Assembly (NCBI RefSeq): GCF_010723735.1
Contig: NZ_BLLB01000002.1
Location: 1,550,001 to 1,614,000 of the forward strand
Direction: 5' to 3'
DNA length: 64,000 nt
DNA from: Mycolicibacterium hippocampi
Lineage (GTDB): Bacteria > Actinomycetota > Actinomycetes > Mycobacteriales > Mycobacteriaceae
In this document: piece by piece, positions 31,662 to 40,059 of the stretch
How the letters are laid out: every line of letters starts with the position of its first letter
Position numbering within the stretch: position 1 is the stretch's first letter
The notes under the pieces: model-generated
Seen by the model: the letters and a program-made list of their open reading frames with translations, nothing else
Database searches by the model: none
What the model was told of the DNA's origin: nothing
Position numbers and translations under genes: made by a program

Positions 31662-33209
31662 TCAGCCGATGTGCCTGCCGGTGTGCGCCCAGTACGGGTC
31701 GCGCAGGTCGCGTTTGAGCACCTTGCCGCTCGGGGTGCGCGGCAGCGCCGCGACGAAGTCGACGGTCTTGGGCAGCTTGAAGCCGCCGAGGCGCGCCCTG
31801 GCGTATCCGATCAGCTCGGCGTCGTTCAGCGAGGCGCCCGGCGCGGGCACCACCACGGCCTTGACCGCTTCGCCCCATCTGTCGTCGGGCACGCCGATGA
31901 CGGCGACGTCGGCCACCCCGGGGTGGGTCATCAGGACGTTCTCCACCTCGATCGGGTACACGTTCTCGCCGCCGGAGACGATCATGTCCTTGACCCGGTC
32001 CTGCAGGTACACGTAGCCGTCGGCGTCGATGTACCCGGCGTCCCCGGTCTTGAGCCATCCGTCGCCGGTCAGGGTGGCCGCGGTCGCCTCGGGGTTGTTC
32101 CAGTAGCCGAGCATGTTCTGCTCGGAACGGGTCCACAGCTCGCCGACCGTTCCGGGCGGGGCGTCGGCGCCGTCGGGGTCGACGACCCGCACCGCCACCC
32201 ACGGATACGGCTTGCCGCACGAGCGCAGCCGGTCCGGCACGTGGTCGGCGCCGTCGAGCTGGGTGATCGATCCGGTGGTCTCGGTCATGCCGTACACCTG
32301 CGCGAACACCCCGCCGAAGCGTTCGATCCCGCGGATCAGCACGTCGTCGCTGATGGGGGAGGCGCCGTAGACGAGCACCCGCAGGTGGGAGAAGTCGCAG
32401 GTGGTGACGCCGGGGGTGTCGAGGAGGACCTGGATCACGGCGGGCACCAGCAGCAGGTTCGTGACGCCGTGGGTGGCGATCGCATCGTGGATGGCGGCCG
32501 GGTCGACGTCGCGCAGCACGACGGTGGGGGCGCCGTGCCACAGCCCGGCGAACGCCCATCCGGACCCGGCCATGTGGAACAGCGGCATGACGGCCAGGCT
32601 CACGGCGTCGCCGCTGAACCGCCACGGCCCGGCGACCCCCGCGGTCTTGGCGCGGTAGTTGGTGTTGCTGAGCATGACGCCCTTGGGCAGCCCGGTGGTC
32701 CCCGATGTGTACATCAGCGCCACCAGGTCATCGGGCCCGGTGGCGACGCCGGGGTCGACGGCGGGGTGGGCGGCCACCCAGTCGGCGAAGTCCGGCCAGC
32801 GGTCGTGGCTCCCGATCGCGACGACCTCGGCGCTGATCTGGGCCTCGATGGCCTCGACATGGCCGAAGAACTCCTCGCCCACGACGATCGCCGCGGCCCG
32901 GCAATCGGCGACGATGTGGCGGATCTCCGGCGCTGCCAGCCGCCAGTTGACCGGGACGGCGACGGCACCCAACTTGGCCAGCCCGAACACCACGTCGAAG
33001 AACTCCGCACCGTTGCGCTCGACGAACGCGACCCGGTCGCCGAACCCGATGCCCGCCGACGAGAACGCCTGGGCCGCACGGCTGGACCGCGCGTCGAGTT
33101 CGCCGAACGTGATGGTCCGGTCATCGACCACCAGCGCGGGCGCATCGGGGCGGTCCCGGCCGTGCACCCGGACGACATCGGCCAGGCCGGCGATCCCGGA
33201 AGCCGTCAT
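31662..33209 (-). CDS. Fatty-acid--CoA ligase (FadD type)
   Basis: A 515-residue acyl-CoA synthetase. ATP motif ALMYTSGTTGLPKGVMLS, YGMTETTGSI, motif TGDAGYIDADGYVYLQDR, and catalytic Lys in TPSGKVLKRDL are all present. ATG 33209 overlaps the SDR stop (ATGA), so the two are co-translated; an apparent N-terminal extension to 33347 is SDR antisense-frame sequence. The acyl substrate is unknown. It may work with the SDR on the same acyl or alcohol substrate. Confidence 0.92.
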   Translation of the reverse strand: MTASGIAGLADVVRVHGRDRPDAPALVVDDRTITFGELDARSSRAAQAFSSAGIGFGDRVAFVERNGAEFFDVVFGLAKLGAVAVPVNWRLAAPEIRHIVADCRAAAIVVGEEFFGHVEAIEAQISAEVVAIGSHDRWPDFADWVAAHPAVDPGVATGPDDLVALMYTSGTTGLPKGVMLSNTNYRAKTAGVAGPWRFSGDAVSLAVMPLFHMAGSGWAFAGLWHGAPTVVLRDVDPAAIHDAIATHGVTNLLLVPAVIQVLLDTPGVTTCDFSHLRVLVYGASPISDDVLIRGIERFGGVFAQVYGMTETTGSITQLDGADHVPDRLRSCGKPYPWVAVRVVDPDGADAPPGTVGELWTRSEQNMLGYWNNPEATAATLTGDGWLKTGDAGYIDADGYVYLQDRVKDMIVSGGENVYPIEVENVLMTHPGVADVAVIGVPDDRWGEAVKAVVVPAPGASLNDAELIGYARARLGGFKLPKTVDFVAALPRTPSGKVLKRDLRDPYWAHTGRHIG

Positions 33210-34096
33210 CGGTCTTCGGGCTGCATCCGCTGGCGCTTCATCATCATGTCGACGGCGGCGGGGGCGATGCTGTTGATGGCGGCCGCGGTGACCGCGATCC
33301 GCGGCGCGATGCTGACCGGGCGATCGCGCGCGGCGGTGACGATCCAATCGGCGGCCTCGTCGGCGGACAACCCGGGCAGGCCGTCATAGGCGCGGGTGGG
33401 TGCGATCATCGGGGTCTTCACCAGCGGGTAGTACAGGGTCGTGGAGTGGACGCCCCGGTCGCTCCACTCGGTTTCGATGATCCGGCTGACCGACGACAGC
33501 GCCGCCTTGGAGGCGTTGTACACCCCGAACAGTGGCGGCGACTCGGTCTTGACGCCCCAGGTGGACACGTTGATCACGTGGCCGTCCCCGCGCGCGATCA
33601 TCCCCGGGGCCAGGCCGCGGATCAGCCGCAGCGGTGCGTAGTAGTTCAGCGCGATCGTGCGTTCGACGTCGTGCCAGCGCTCCAGCGATTCGGTCAGCGG
33701 TCGCCGGATGGACCGGCCGGCGTTGTTGACCAGGATGTCGACACCGCCGAGGTCGGCCTCCACCGTGGCGACCAGAGCGTCGACCGCGTCGAGGTCGGAC
33801 AGGTCGCAGGCGTGGGCGCGGGCGTCCCCGCCGGCGGCGGTGATCCGTGCGACGACTGCGTCGAGCAGCTCCGCGCGGCGGGCCACCACCACGACCGTGG
33901 CGCCGCGGCGTGCCAGCTTCCCGGCGGCGGCTTCGCCGATGCCCGAGGACGCGCCGGTCAGCAGGACCCGCTTGCCCGTCAGGTCGACCACCTCGCGGTT
34001 GGGCCGGTACTGCAGCAGCGTCGGGAGGATCGGGGGCCGCATGCTGGTCAGCACGACCTGTTCGGCCAGCCGGCGCAGCGGGTTTCTGCTAGTCAC
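33206..34096 (-). CDS. Short-chain dehydrogenase (Rv0547c-like)
   Basis: A 296-residue classical SDR. The cofactor site is LLTGASSGIGEAAAGKL with VVARR following, suggesting NADP use. NNAGRSIRRPL precedes the active site, with Ser in VINVSTWG and Tyr/Lys in YNASKAALSSVS. About 40 N-terminal residues precede the Rossmann fold, and a C-terminal amphipathic part contains TAAAINSIAPAAVDMMM, which may touch the membrane. GTG 34096 is the start. Followed directly by the FadD-type ligase. Confidence 0.92.
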   Translation of the reverse strand: MTSRNPLRRLAEQVVLTSMRPPILPTLLQYRPNREVVDLTGKRVLLTGASSGIGEAAAGKLARRGATVVVVARRAELLDAVVARITAAGGDARAHACDLSDLDAVDALVATVEADLGGVDILVNNAGRSIRRPLTESLERWHDVERTIALNYYAPLRLIRGLAPGMIARGDGHVINVSTWGVKTESPPLFGVYNASKAALSSVSRIIETEWSDRGVHSTTLYYPLVKTPMIAPTRAYDGLPGLSADEAADWIVTAARDRPVSIAPRIAVTAAAINSIAPAAVDMMMKRQRMQPEDR

Positions 34097-34125
34097 GTAG
34101 CGAGTCTAGGTATCCAGGCGACAAC

Positions 34126-35118
34126 TCAGGCGAGCAGCTTCTCGCTCAGCTCCCACAGCCGCTCGGCCGACTCCGGATCCACGGCGTAGCCGGCGACCCC
34201 CGGCGTGGTCTGGAGCGGGTCGCTGCCCAGGTCGACCGTGACAGGCCGGGCGTCCGCCTCCAGCGGCGAGATGTCGTTGTCGGCCAGGTACACCCCGCCG
34301 ATCTGGGCGAGCAGTGGGCTGGTCGCGGCGAACACCTGCGTCGAGGCGCCGTGCTGCGGCGTCTTCATGTCCCGCTCGGGGTCGATGATGGGCTGGTCGT
34401 TCTCGTCGAGGAGCCCCATTGCGCGCCAGTCGTCGAGGCTGAACGACGGCCCCAGGTTGGTCGAGACGATCCCGCCGGGGTGCAGTGAGTAGCCGCGGAT
34501 GCCGTCACCGGACCACTGCCGGTCGAGTTCGACGGCGAACAGTACATTGGCGGTCTTCGACTGGCCGTAGGCGACCATGCCGTCGTATTCCCGCTCGAAA
34601 TGTGGATCTTCCCAACGGATGTCGGACAGGTGATGACCCCAGGACGAGACCTCCACCACGCGTGCACCGCCTGCCTTGCGCAGCGCGGGGAGCAGGCCGT
34701 GTGTCAGCTGGAAATGACCGAGATGGTTGGTCGCGTATTGGGCTTCGTACCCGCGGGAATCACGGACGAGCTCGCCGCCCATGATTCCGGCGTTGTTGAT
34801 CAGGATGTGCAGCGGACGTCCGGAGTCGCGGTACCGCGCGGCGAACGCCTCCACCGAGGCGGGATCGATGAGATCGAGCTGATCGATTTCCACGCCGGCG
34901 ATGCCGTCCACCGCCTCGGCCGCCGTGGCGGGATTACGGCTGGCGACGACGACGTTGGCACCAGCATTGGCCAGTGCACGGGTGGTCTCGAGTCCGAGAC
35001 CGACGTGGCCGGCGGTGACGACGACGTTGCGCCCGGAGAGGTCGATGCCGTTGACGACCTCCTCGGCCGTCGAGGCAGCGGTGAAACCGGATCCGATGGG
35101 GTGTTGTGTGTTGGTCAT
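34126..35118 (-). CDS. Short-chain dehydrogenase, retinol dehydrogenase-like
   Basis: A 330-residue SDR. The glycine-rich site is VTAGHVGLGLETTRAL, an altered TGxxxGxG with Ala and His in place of the usual Ser/Asn. NNAGIMGGELV and YGQSKTANVLFA (catalytic Tyr and Lys) are intact. It is divergent from the AraC regulator at 35192, with 73 bases between starts, a common regulator-target pairing. Substrate unknown. Confidence 0.9.
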   Translation of the reverse strand: MTNTQHPIGSGFTAASTAEEVVNGIDLSGRNVVVTAGHVGLGLETTRALANAGANVVVASRNPATAAEAVDGIAGVEIDQLDLIDPASVEAFAARYRDSGRPLHILINNAGIMGGELVRDSRGYEAQYATNHLGHFQLTHGLLPALRKAGGARVVEVSSWGHHLSDIRWEDPHFEREYDGMVAYGQSKTANVLFAVELDRQWSGDGIRGYSLHPGGIVSTNLGPSFSLDDWRAMGLLDENDQPIIDPERDMKTPQHGASTQVFAATSPLLAQIGGVYLADNDISPLEADARPVTVDLGSDPLQTTPGVAGYAVDPESAERLWELSEKLLA

Positions 35119-35135
35119 CAGTCCACAGTGCGCCC

Positions 35136-35159
35136 GAATGGTTGGACTTTGAATGGTTG
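35136..35159. promoter_or_regulatory. Direct repeat in SDR-araC intergenic region, candidate AraC operator
   Basis: GAATGGTTG occurs at 35136-35144 and 35151-35159, a 15-base period, between the divergent SDR and AraC starts. AraC-family proteins bind direct half-sites, but their spacing is usually close to 21 bases, so this is a candidate only. Confidence 0.35.
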
Positions 35160-35191
35160 TGCGTTCGGATTTCTTGCGCGATAGTACGGAT

Positions 35192-36115
35192 ATGGTTCGA
35201 GATCAGCTCTCCGACGTGTTCGACCTCATCGAGGTCCAGGGCCTCGTATCCGGTGGGTTCTCGGTGCGCGGGGACTGGATCTGCCACGTCGACATCCACG
35301 ACCCGCTGAAGATGATCGCCGTGGTCTGCGGGCATCTGAGGCTGACGACCGACCGCATGTCCGAACCGATCGACCTGGCGCCCGGCGATGTCGCGATCCT
35401 CAATCGATGCTCGCGGATGGTGCTCCAGGGCGGTTCGGGACTCGACGCGCCCACCGAGCTCGTGATCGACGAATCGGACACCTTCGTCCGGGTCGACGGC
35501 GCCAACTGCAGCGACTCCGACGTGATCATCGGAGGTCACATCGACGTCAACCCGATCGGTCAGGCGCTGCTGATGCAGGCCCTACCACCCGTCGGGCATG
35601 TACGTGCCTCCGCGGCCGAGGCGACCAACCTGCACGCGATCCTCAACCGCCTGCTCGACGAAGTGACCGGCGACCGGGTCGGTGCGGCCTTTGCAATCAA
35701 GCAGCAGGGCCAGCTGCTGCTGCTCGAGGTGCTTCGCGCCTACATCGCCCAAACCGACGAACTCCCACCCGGGTGGCTGCGCCTGCTCACCGACGACAGG
35801 CTGCGCCCGGCGGTGTCGCTGATGCACGACCAACCCGGAAAGCCTTGGCGTCTCGATGAACTCGCTCGCACGTCGGCGATGTCGCGGACGTCGTTCGCGG
35901 AACGCTTCCGGGTGGTCGCGGGCGTACCTCCGCTGACGTATCTCAACAACTGGCGCATGCAGCTGGCGCGGCACGCGCTGCGCGACGGCGACGCCCGCGT
36001 GGGCCCGCTGGCGTTCCGGCTCGGCTACACGTCGGAAAGTGCCTTCAGCAACGCTTTCAAACGGGAGGTCGGGATGTCGCCGCTGCGCTACCGCGCCAGC
36101 GTCCAGATCGGGTGA
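35192..36115 (+). CDS. AraC-family transcriptional regulator with cupin domain
   Basis: About 307 residues. The N-terminal AraC-binding/cupin_6 domain runs SDVFDLIEVQGLVSGGFSV to about residue 170. The C-terminal double helix-turn-helix reads RLDELARTSAMSRTSFAERFRVV and FRLGYTSESAFSNAFKREVG, with signature PLTYLNNWRMQLARHAL. ATG 35192 is preferred over 35153 because family proteins start close to the SDVFDLI block. It likely controls the divergent SDR. It ends at a hairpin facing menB. Confidence 0.9.
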   Translation: MVRDQLSDVFDLIEVQGLVSGGFSVRGDWICHVDIHDPLKMIAVVCGHLRLTTDRMSEPIDLAPGDVAILNRCSRMVLQGGSGLDAPTELVIDESDTFVRVDGANCSDSDVIIGGHIDVNPIGQALLMQALPPVGHVRASAAEATNLHAILNRLLDEVTGDRVGAAFAIKQQGQLLLLEVLRAYIAQTDELPPGWLRLLTDDRLRPAVSLMHDQPGKPWRLDELARTSAMSRTSFAERFRVVAGVPPLTYLNNWRMQLARHALRDGDARVGPLAFRLGYTSESAFSNAFKREVGMSPLRYRASVQIG

Positions 36116-36162
36116 TCTCGGCGTGCCTATCGCCGCTCAGCGACGAAAACCACGCCGAAATC
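36114..36162. terminator. Hairpin between convergent araC-type gene and menB
   Basis: Arms 36114-36125 (GATCTCGGCGTG) and 36151-36162 (CACGCCGAAATC) pair at 11 of 12 positions around a 25-base loop. It begins inside the AraC stop and ends 2 bases before the menB stop, so it can serve both strands. It resembles the palindrome at 14074. Confidence 0.55.
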
Positions 36163-36164
36163 GC

Positions 36165-37088
36165 TCAGAAATACCGCGGGAACGGCGTCCAGTCCGGGGC
36201 GCGCTTCTCCAGGAACGCGTCACGGCCCTCGACGGCCTCGTCGGTCATGTACGCCAGCCGGGTGGCCTCGCCGGCGAACAACTGCTGGCCAACCAGGCCG
36301 TCCTCCGGCAGGTTGAAGGCGTACTTCAACATCCGGATGGCCTGGGGTGACTTCCCATTGATCTCCGAAGCCCATTGCAGCGCAACGGTTTCCAGATCGG
36401 CATGGTCAACGACCTCGTTGACCGCGCCCATCGCGTGCATCTGCTCGGCAGTGTAGGGGCGGCCCAGGAAGAAGATCTCGCGGGCGAACTTCTGCCCGGT
36501 CTGGCTCGCCAGATACGCCGACCCGTAGCCGGCGTCGAACGAACCCACGTCCGCGTCGGTCTGCTTGAAACGGGCGTGCTCACGCGAAGCGAGCGTCAGG
36601 TCGCACACCACGTGCAGCGAGTGCCCGCCACCGGCGGCCCACCCGTTGACCAGGCAGATCACCGGTTTGGGCATGAACCGGATCAGGCGCTGCACCTCGA
36701 GGATGTGCAGCCGGCCCGCCCGGGCCGGGTCCACCGTCTCGGCGGTGTCCCCGGAGGCGTACTGGTAACCGCTGCGGCCGCGGATGCGCTGGTCACCGCC
36801 GGAGCAGAAGGCCCACCCGCCGTCCTTGGGCGACGGCCCGTTGCCCGTCAGCAACACGACGCCGACGTCGGAGGACATCCGGGCGTGGTCGAGGACGCGG
36901 AAGAGCTCGTCGACGGTGTGCGGCCGGAATGCGTTACGGACCTCGGGCCGGTCGAAGGCCACCCGGACCGTCGGTGTTTGGGCGCCGTCGGCGACGTGGC
37001 GGTGGTAGGTGATGTCGGTCAGGTCGTCGAAGCCGGCCACCGGCTCCCAGAGGCTGGGGTCGAACGGGTTACTCACAGGATCGGTCAC
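36165..37088 (-). CDS. menB: 1,4-dihydroxy-2-naphthoyl-CoA synthase
   Basis: A 307-residue crotonase-fold enzyme that closes the second ring in menaquinone synthesis. GTG 37088 starts MTDPVSNPFDPSLW. Oxyanion-hole regions are FCSGGDQRIRGRSGYQYA (MenB-specific, with the flexible loop) and WAAGGGHSLHVVCDLTLAS; the active-site acid/Tyr block is TDADVGSFDAGYGSAYLA. The C-terminus RAPDWTPFPRYF is typical of MenB. Equivalent to Rv0548c. The next gene upstream ends 5 bases away, suggesting co-transcription. Confidence 0.96.
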   Translation of the reverse strand: MTDPVSNPFDPSLWEPVAGFDDLTDITYHRHVADGAQTPTVRVAFDRPEVRNAFRPHTVDELFRVLDHARMSSDVGVVLLTGNGPSPKDGGWAFCSGGDQRIRGRSGYQYASGDTAETVDPARAGRLHILEVQRLIRFMPKPVICLVNGWAAGGGHSLHVVCDLTLASREHARFKQTDADVGSFDAGYGSAYLASQTGQKFAREIFFLGRPYTAEQMHAMGAVNEVVDHADLETVALQWASEINGKSPQAIRMLKYAFNLPEDGLVGQQLFAGEATRLAYMTDEAVEGRDAFLEKRAPDWTPFPRYF

Positions 37089-37092
37089 GGGG

Positions 37093-37533
37093 TCAAACGT
37101 TATCGAAGCGGAACACCGAGCAGCGGCCGGCCAACGCCTCGAACTCGTCGGGGTCGGGTCCGGTGACCAGCCCGGCGTTCTTCATGAAGCTGACGCCGGT
37201 GGGCACCAGCGTCGGGAACTGCCGCAGCAGCGGGCGGGCTTGCTCGGTGGTCAGCTCCACCATCCGCACCGGCTCGCGCACCCTGCCGCGCACCAGCACC
37301 GCATCGGGATTCGCCTGCGCGTTGCGCACCCAGTCCGCGCCGGGGAACCCGCCGACGACGTAGCGTTTCCCGTCGACCTCGAACGGGGTGATCGGCGTCG
37401 ACCGTGGCCGGCCGGACTTGCGGCCGGTCACCGTCAGCACCAGCGGACCGTCCTTCATCAGGCCGGTCCTCATGGCGGCCATCAGCACCTTGTTCATCGG
37501 TTTGAGCCACCACGGCGGCTTCGGATCGGCCAT
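37093..37533 (-). CDS. Deazaflavin-dependent nitroreductase-fold protein
   Basis: A 146-residue Ddn-like protein starting MADPKPPWWLKPMNKVLM. Family blocks are TVTGRKSGRPRSTPITPF, YVVGGFPGADWVRNAQANPDA and MVELTTEQARPLLRQFP. It is the third member of this family in the window (see 1-365 and 380-766). It lies immediately upstream of menB, and a menaquinone-related redox task is conceivable, since Ddn relatives can act on quinones; that is inference. Confidence 0.88.
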   Translation of the reverse strand: MADPKPPWWLKPMNKVLMAAMRTGLMKDGPLVLTVTGRKSGRPRSTPITPFEVDGKRYVVGGFPGADWVRNAQANPDAVLVRGRVREPVRMVELTTEQARPLLRQFPTLVPTGVSFMKNAGLVTGPDPDEFEALAGRCSVFRFDNV

Positions 37534-37548
37534 CCGTCCAGTGTGCCG

Positions 37549-38238
37549 TCACAGGCCGTAGGGCCGCAGGGCGGTGATCAGCCCGTCGCTGCGCTGCGAG
37601 GTCGGCAGCGGATCGACGAGCGCGAAACCGCAGCCCAGCGCGCGGGCTCCGCCGTCGGCCTCGTCGCTGTCGCCGACCATCAACGCCCGCTCGGCGGGCA
37701 CCCCGAGCCGGTCCAGGGCGGTCTGGAAGATCGCCGGGTCCGGCTTGACGGCGCCGACCTCGAACGACAGCACGAACTCGTCGACGACCCCGACCCCACC
37801 GACAGCCTCGAACGCCGGCCGCAGATCGAAGGCGATGTTGGACACCACCGCGGTCGTGACGCCGCGCCGACGCAGTCCGCCGAGCACCGCAGCGGTGTCC
37901 GGATACGGCATCCAGCTCGCGGGGTCGATCACCCGGGCATAGAGCGATTCGGCATGGTGGCGGGCCAGTCCGGATTCGCGCAGCACGTGCAGGTAGGCCT
38001 CGCGGTGCAGATGTGGCGCCAGGTCCCTGTTCATCCACGCCTGCAGCGCCTCGGGCGTCATGTGCACCGACCGACCGGTCGGCGCGGTGAGCCGCCGCAT
38101 CAGCTCGGCCTGCACGTGACCGTCGATCTCGCGGCGGTCGTCGTTGTCGAGTTCCATCCCCGCGAACCAGCTGTCGTCCTCCTCGAGCCGGAACAGGGTG
38201 CCGGAGAAATCGAACAGCACTGCCGCCACGTCGTCCAC
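37549..38238 (-). CDS. HAD-superfamily hydrolase
   Basis: A 229-residue HAD subfamily IA protein. Motif I is VLFDFSGTLF, where the usual second Asp (DxD) is replaced by Ser, motif II is AVVSNIAF, and motif III/IV is KPDPAIFQTAL with MVGDSDEADGGAR. The Ser in DFSGT is shared with some phosphatases but lowers certainty about phosphatase chemistry. GTG 38238 gives the family start; the longer frame to 38694 is antisense to the neighbouring gene. Confidence 0.87.
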   Translation of the reverse strand: MDDVAAVLFDFSGTLFRLEEDDSWFAGMELDNDDRREIDGHVQAELMRRLTAPTGRSVHMTPEALQAWMNRDLAPHLHREAYLHVLRESGLARHHAESLYARVIDPASWMPYPDTAAVLGGLRRRGVTTAVVSNIAFDLRPAFEAVGGVGVVDEFVLSFEVGAVKPDPAIFQTALDRLGVPAERALMVGDSDEADGGARALGCGFALVDPLPTSQRSDGLITALRPYGL

Positions 38239-38288
38239 GCCACCATCGTGCCAGGTGTGAAATGTCCGCCAAACGGCTAAATAACCGC

Positions 38289-38675
38289 ATGACCGCGTCC
38301 GAATCGTTCCCGCTGCAGACTGTCGTGGTGGTTCCCGCGCACAACGAGCGGGCCGATCTGCCGGAATGCCTGCGGGCGCTGGCCACCGCTGCGCTGTGCC
38401 TGTCCACCTCGGTGTCGGTGGACGCGGCCGATGTCGGCGCCACCCGAGCCGCCGGGTTCGAGTACGCGCGGTCGCTGTTCGCCGGGCTCGACGCCGCGGA
38501 CATGGTTCTCGGAGTGGTTCGGGTGCCGAACTGGCGGAACTTCTCGCCCGCGCACCGCTTCGAGGAGGCCGGGCTGACCGTGCACCGCGACCGGGAGTTG
38601 TCGGTGGCGACGTCGGACCGGCGCGAGGGCCGCACCCCGGGCGGGTTCGCCCAATACCTGAAGAGAGCGTCGTGA
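38289..38675 (+). pseudogene. Family 2 glycosyltransferase remnant with internal in-frame deletions
   Basis: A 128-residue frame starting MTASESFPLQTVVVVPAHNE, the normal beginning of a GT2 protein. After CLRALATAALCLSTSVSV it jumps to VGATRAAGFEYARSLF, then to VLGVVRVPNWRNF and on to HRFEEAGLTVHRDRELSVATSDRR. The segments with the nucleotide-binding acid, the DxD metal site and the catalytic Asp appear to be missing, while the reading frame stays open. Normal relatives are about 220 residues. It overlaps the PIG-L gene start. It is probably inactive as a transferase. Confidence 0.75.
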
Positions 38676-39439
38676 CCACCGCGCGTACCGGCAACTCCGC
38701 GCGACTGGCCGCCCAACCGCTGGCTGACGGTGGTACCCCGACGCACGCGTGGCTCGACGCCGGGTTGCGGCTGCCCAGCCTGGATCTCAGCGACTGCCCC
38801 GAGGTGGTGGTGGTCGGCGCGCATCCCGACGACGAGACGCTGGGATTCGGCGGGACGGCGGTGCAATTGGCCGAGGCCGGAGTGCGGGTGCAGATCGTCT
38901 CGGCCAGCGACGGCGGCGCCGCTCACCCGAACCAGTCTCTGCTGCAGCGCTTTCAGCTGGAGCGGGTGCGCCGCGCGGAGCTCTACAGCGCAGCCGGGGT
39001 AATGGGTCTCAACGCCCCGTTCTGCCTGGGGCTGCCGGACGGGCAGCTCGCCCGGCACGAAGATCGGCTGGCGGATCTGCTCACCGAGTTGCTGGCCACC
39101 AAGCCGGCCGGAACGTGGTGTGCCGCGACCTGGCGCGGTGACGGCCATCCCGACCATGAGGCGGTGGGCCGGGCCGCGGCTACCGCGGCCGAGCGCAGCG
39201 GTGCGGTGCTGATGGAGTACCCGGTGTGGATGTGGCACTGGGCGCAGCCCGTCGACCCCGCGGTGCCGTGGGATCGCGCGTACTCGGTTCCGCTGAGCCG
39301 CTTCGCCATCGAGCAAAAGAACCGCGCGGCGCAGACCTTCCGCAGCCAGTTCGTGCCGCGGGCCCCGGGGGTCCCGCCGGTTCTTCCCCCGTTCGTGCTG
39401 AGCAGGCTGCTGGCCGTGGGTGAGGTGGTCTTCCGCTGA
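38672..39439 (+). CDS. PIG-L family deacetylase
   Basis: A 255-residue zinc-dependent N-acetylglucosaminyl deacetylase-like enzyme from GTG 38672, overlapping the previous stop. The zinc motif is VVVGAHPDDETLGFGG and the second site is WRGDGHPDHEAVGRAA. Relatives include MshB and Mca of mycothiol metabolism, but the neighbourhood (GT2 remnant, methyltransferase) fits a separate glycolipid or sugar-modifying set. An out-of-frame extension from 38366 is disregarded. Confidence 0.92.
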   Translation: MTTARTGNSARLAAQPLADGGTPTHAWLDAGLRLPSLDLSDCPEVVVVGAHPDDETLGFGGTAVQLAEAGVRVQIVSASDGGAAHPNQSLLQRFQLERVRRAELYSAAGVMGLNAPFCLGLPDGQLARHEDRLADLLTELLATKPAGTWCAATWRGDGHPDHEAVGRAAATAAERSGAVLMEYPVWMWHWAQPVDPAVPWDRAYSVPLSRFAIEQKNRAAQTFRSQFVPRAPGVPPVLPPFVLSRLLAVGEVVFR

Positions 39440-39471
39440 CTACTCGACTGCCCGACAGCTACTTCGACCGC

Positions 39472-40059
39472 ATGTACGCGGAATCCGCGGATCCGTGGGG
39501 CCTGCAGGCGCGGTGGTACGAACAGCGCAAGTACGCGATCACCACCGCCCTGCTGCCCTATCCGCGCTACCGGCACGCGTTCGAGCCGGGCTGCTCGGTC
39601 GGCGTACTCACCGAGAAGCTGCTCGGCCGCTGCGATCACGTGACCAGCACCGACATCAGTGTCGGCGCGCTGGACGCCACGCATCGGCGGCTGCTGGCGA
39701 GCAGAACCAGGGATCGGGTGACGTTGTTGCGCGGCTCGCTCGACCAGCCCTGGCCCGCCGGACCTTTTGATCTGGTGGTGCTCTCGGAGTTGTGTTACTA
39801 CCTGCAGCCCGAGCTGCTGCGCGAGGCGCTCGACCGTGAGGTGCCGCGGCTGGGTCCGGCCGCGACGGTGGTCGCGGCCCACTGGCGCCATAGGGTGCCG
39901 GACTATCCGATGGCCGGGGACCGGGCCAACGACATCATCGGCGCGACACCCGGCCTGCATCACCTCGGTGTGTACCGCGATGCCGACGTGGTTATCGATG
40001 TGTTCGACAGAGCCGGGGGAGCGTCGGTCGCCTCCCGCACCTCGGTGCCCGGCGCTTAG
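39472..40059 (+). CDS. Class I SAM methyltransferase (NodS-like)
   Basis: At least 195 residues. ADPWGLQARWYEQRKYA is the family's N-terminal block, FEPGCSVGVLTEKL is SAM motif I, and DLVVLSELCYYLQPELL is the post-motif. The conserved block LPDSYFDRMYAES begins 36 bases before ATG 39472; reading from CTG 39436, which overlaps the upstream stop (CTGA), would include it. The true start may therefore be CTG. It follows the PIG-L deacetylase and ends tail-to-tail over the sigma factor stop. Confidence 0.88.
   Translation: MYAESADPWGLQARWYEQRKYAITTALLPYPRYRHAFEPGCSVGVLTEKLLGRCDHVTSTDISVGALDATHRRLLASRTRDRVTLLRGSLDQPWPAGPFDLVVLSELCYYLQPELLREALDREVPRLGPAATVVAAHWRHRVPDYPMAGDRANDIIGATPGLHHLGVYRDADVVIDVFDRAGGASVASRTSVPGA

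Noticed and set aside
31638..33389. 583-residue plus-strand open frame
   Set aside because: Mirrors the fatty-acid--CoA ligase on the other strand and has shadow composition.
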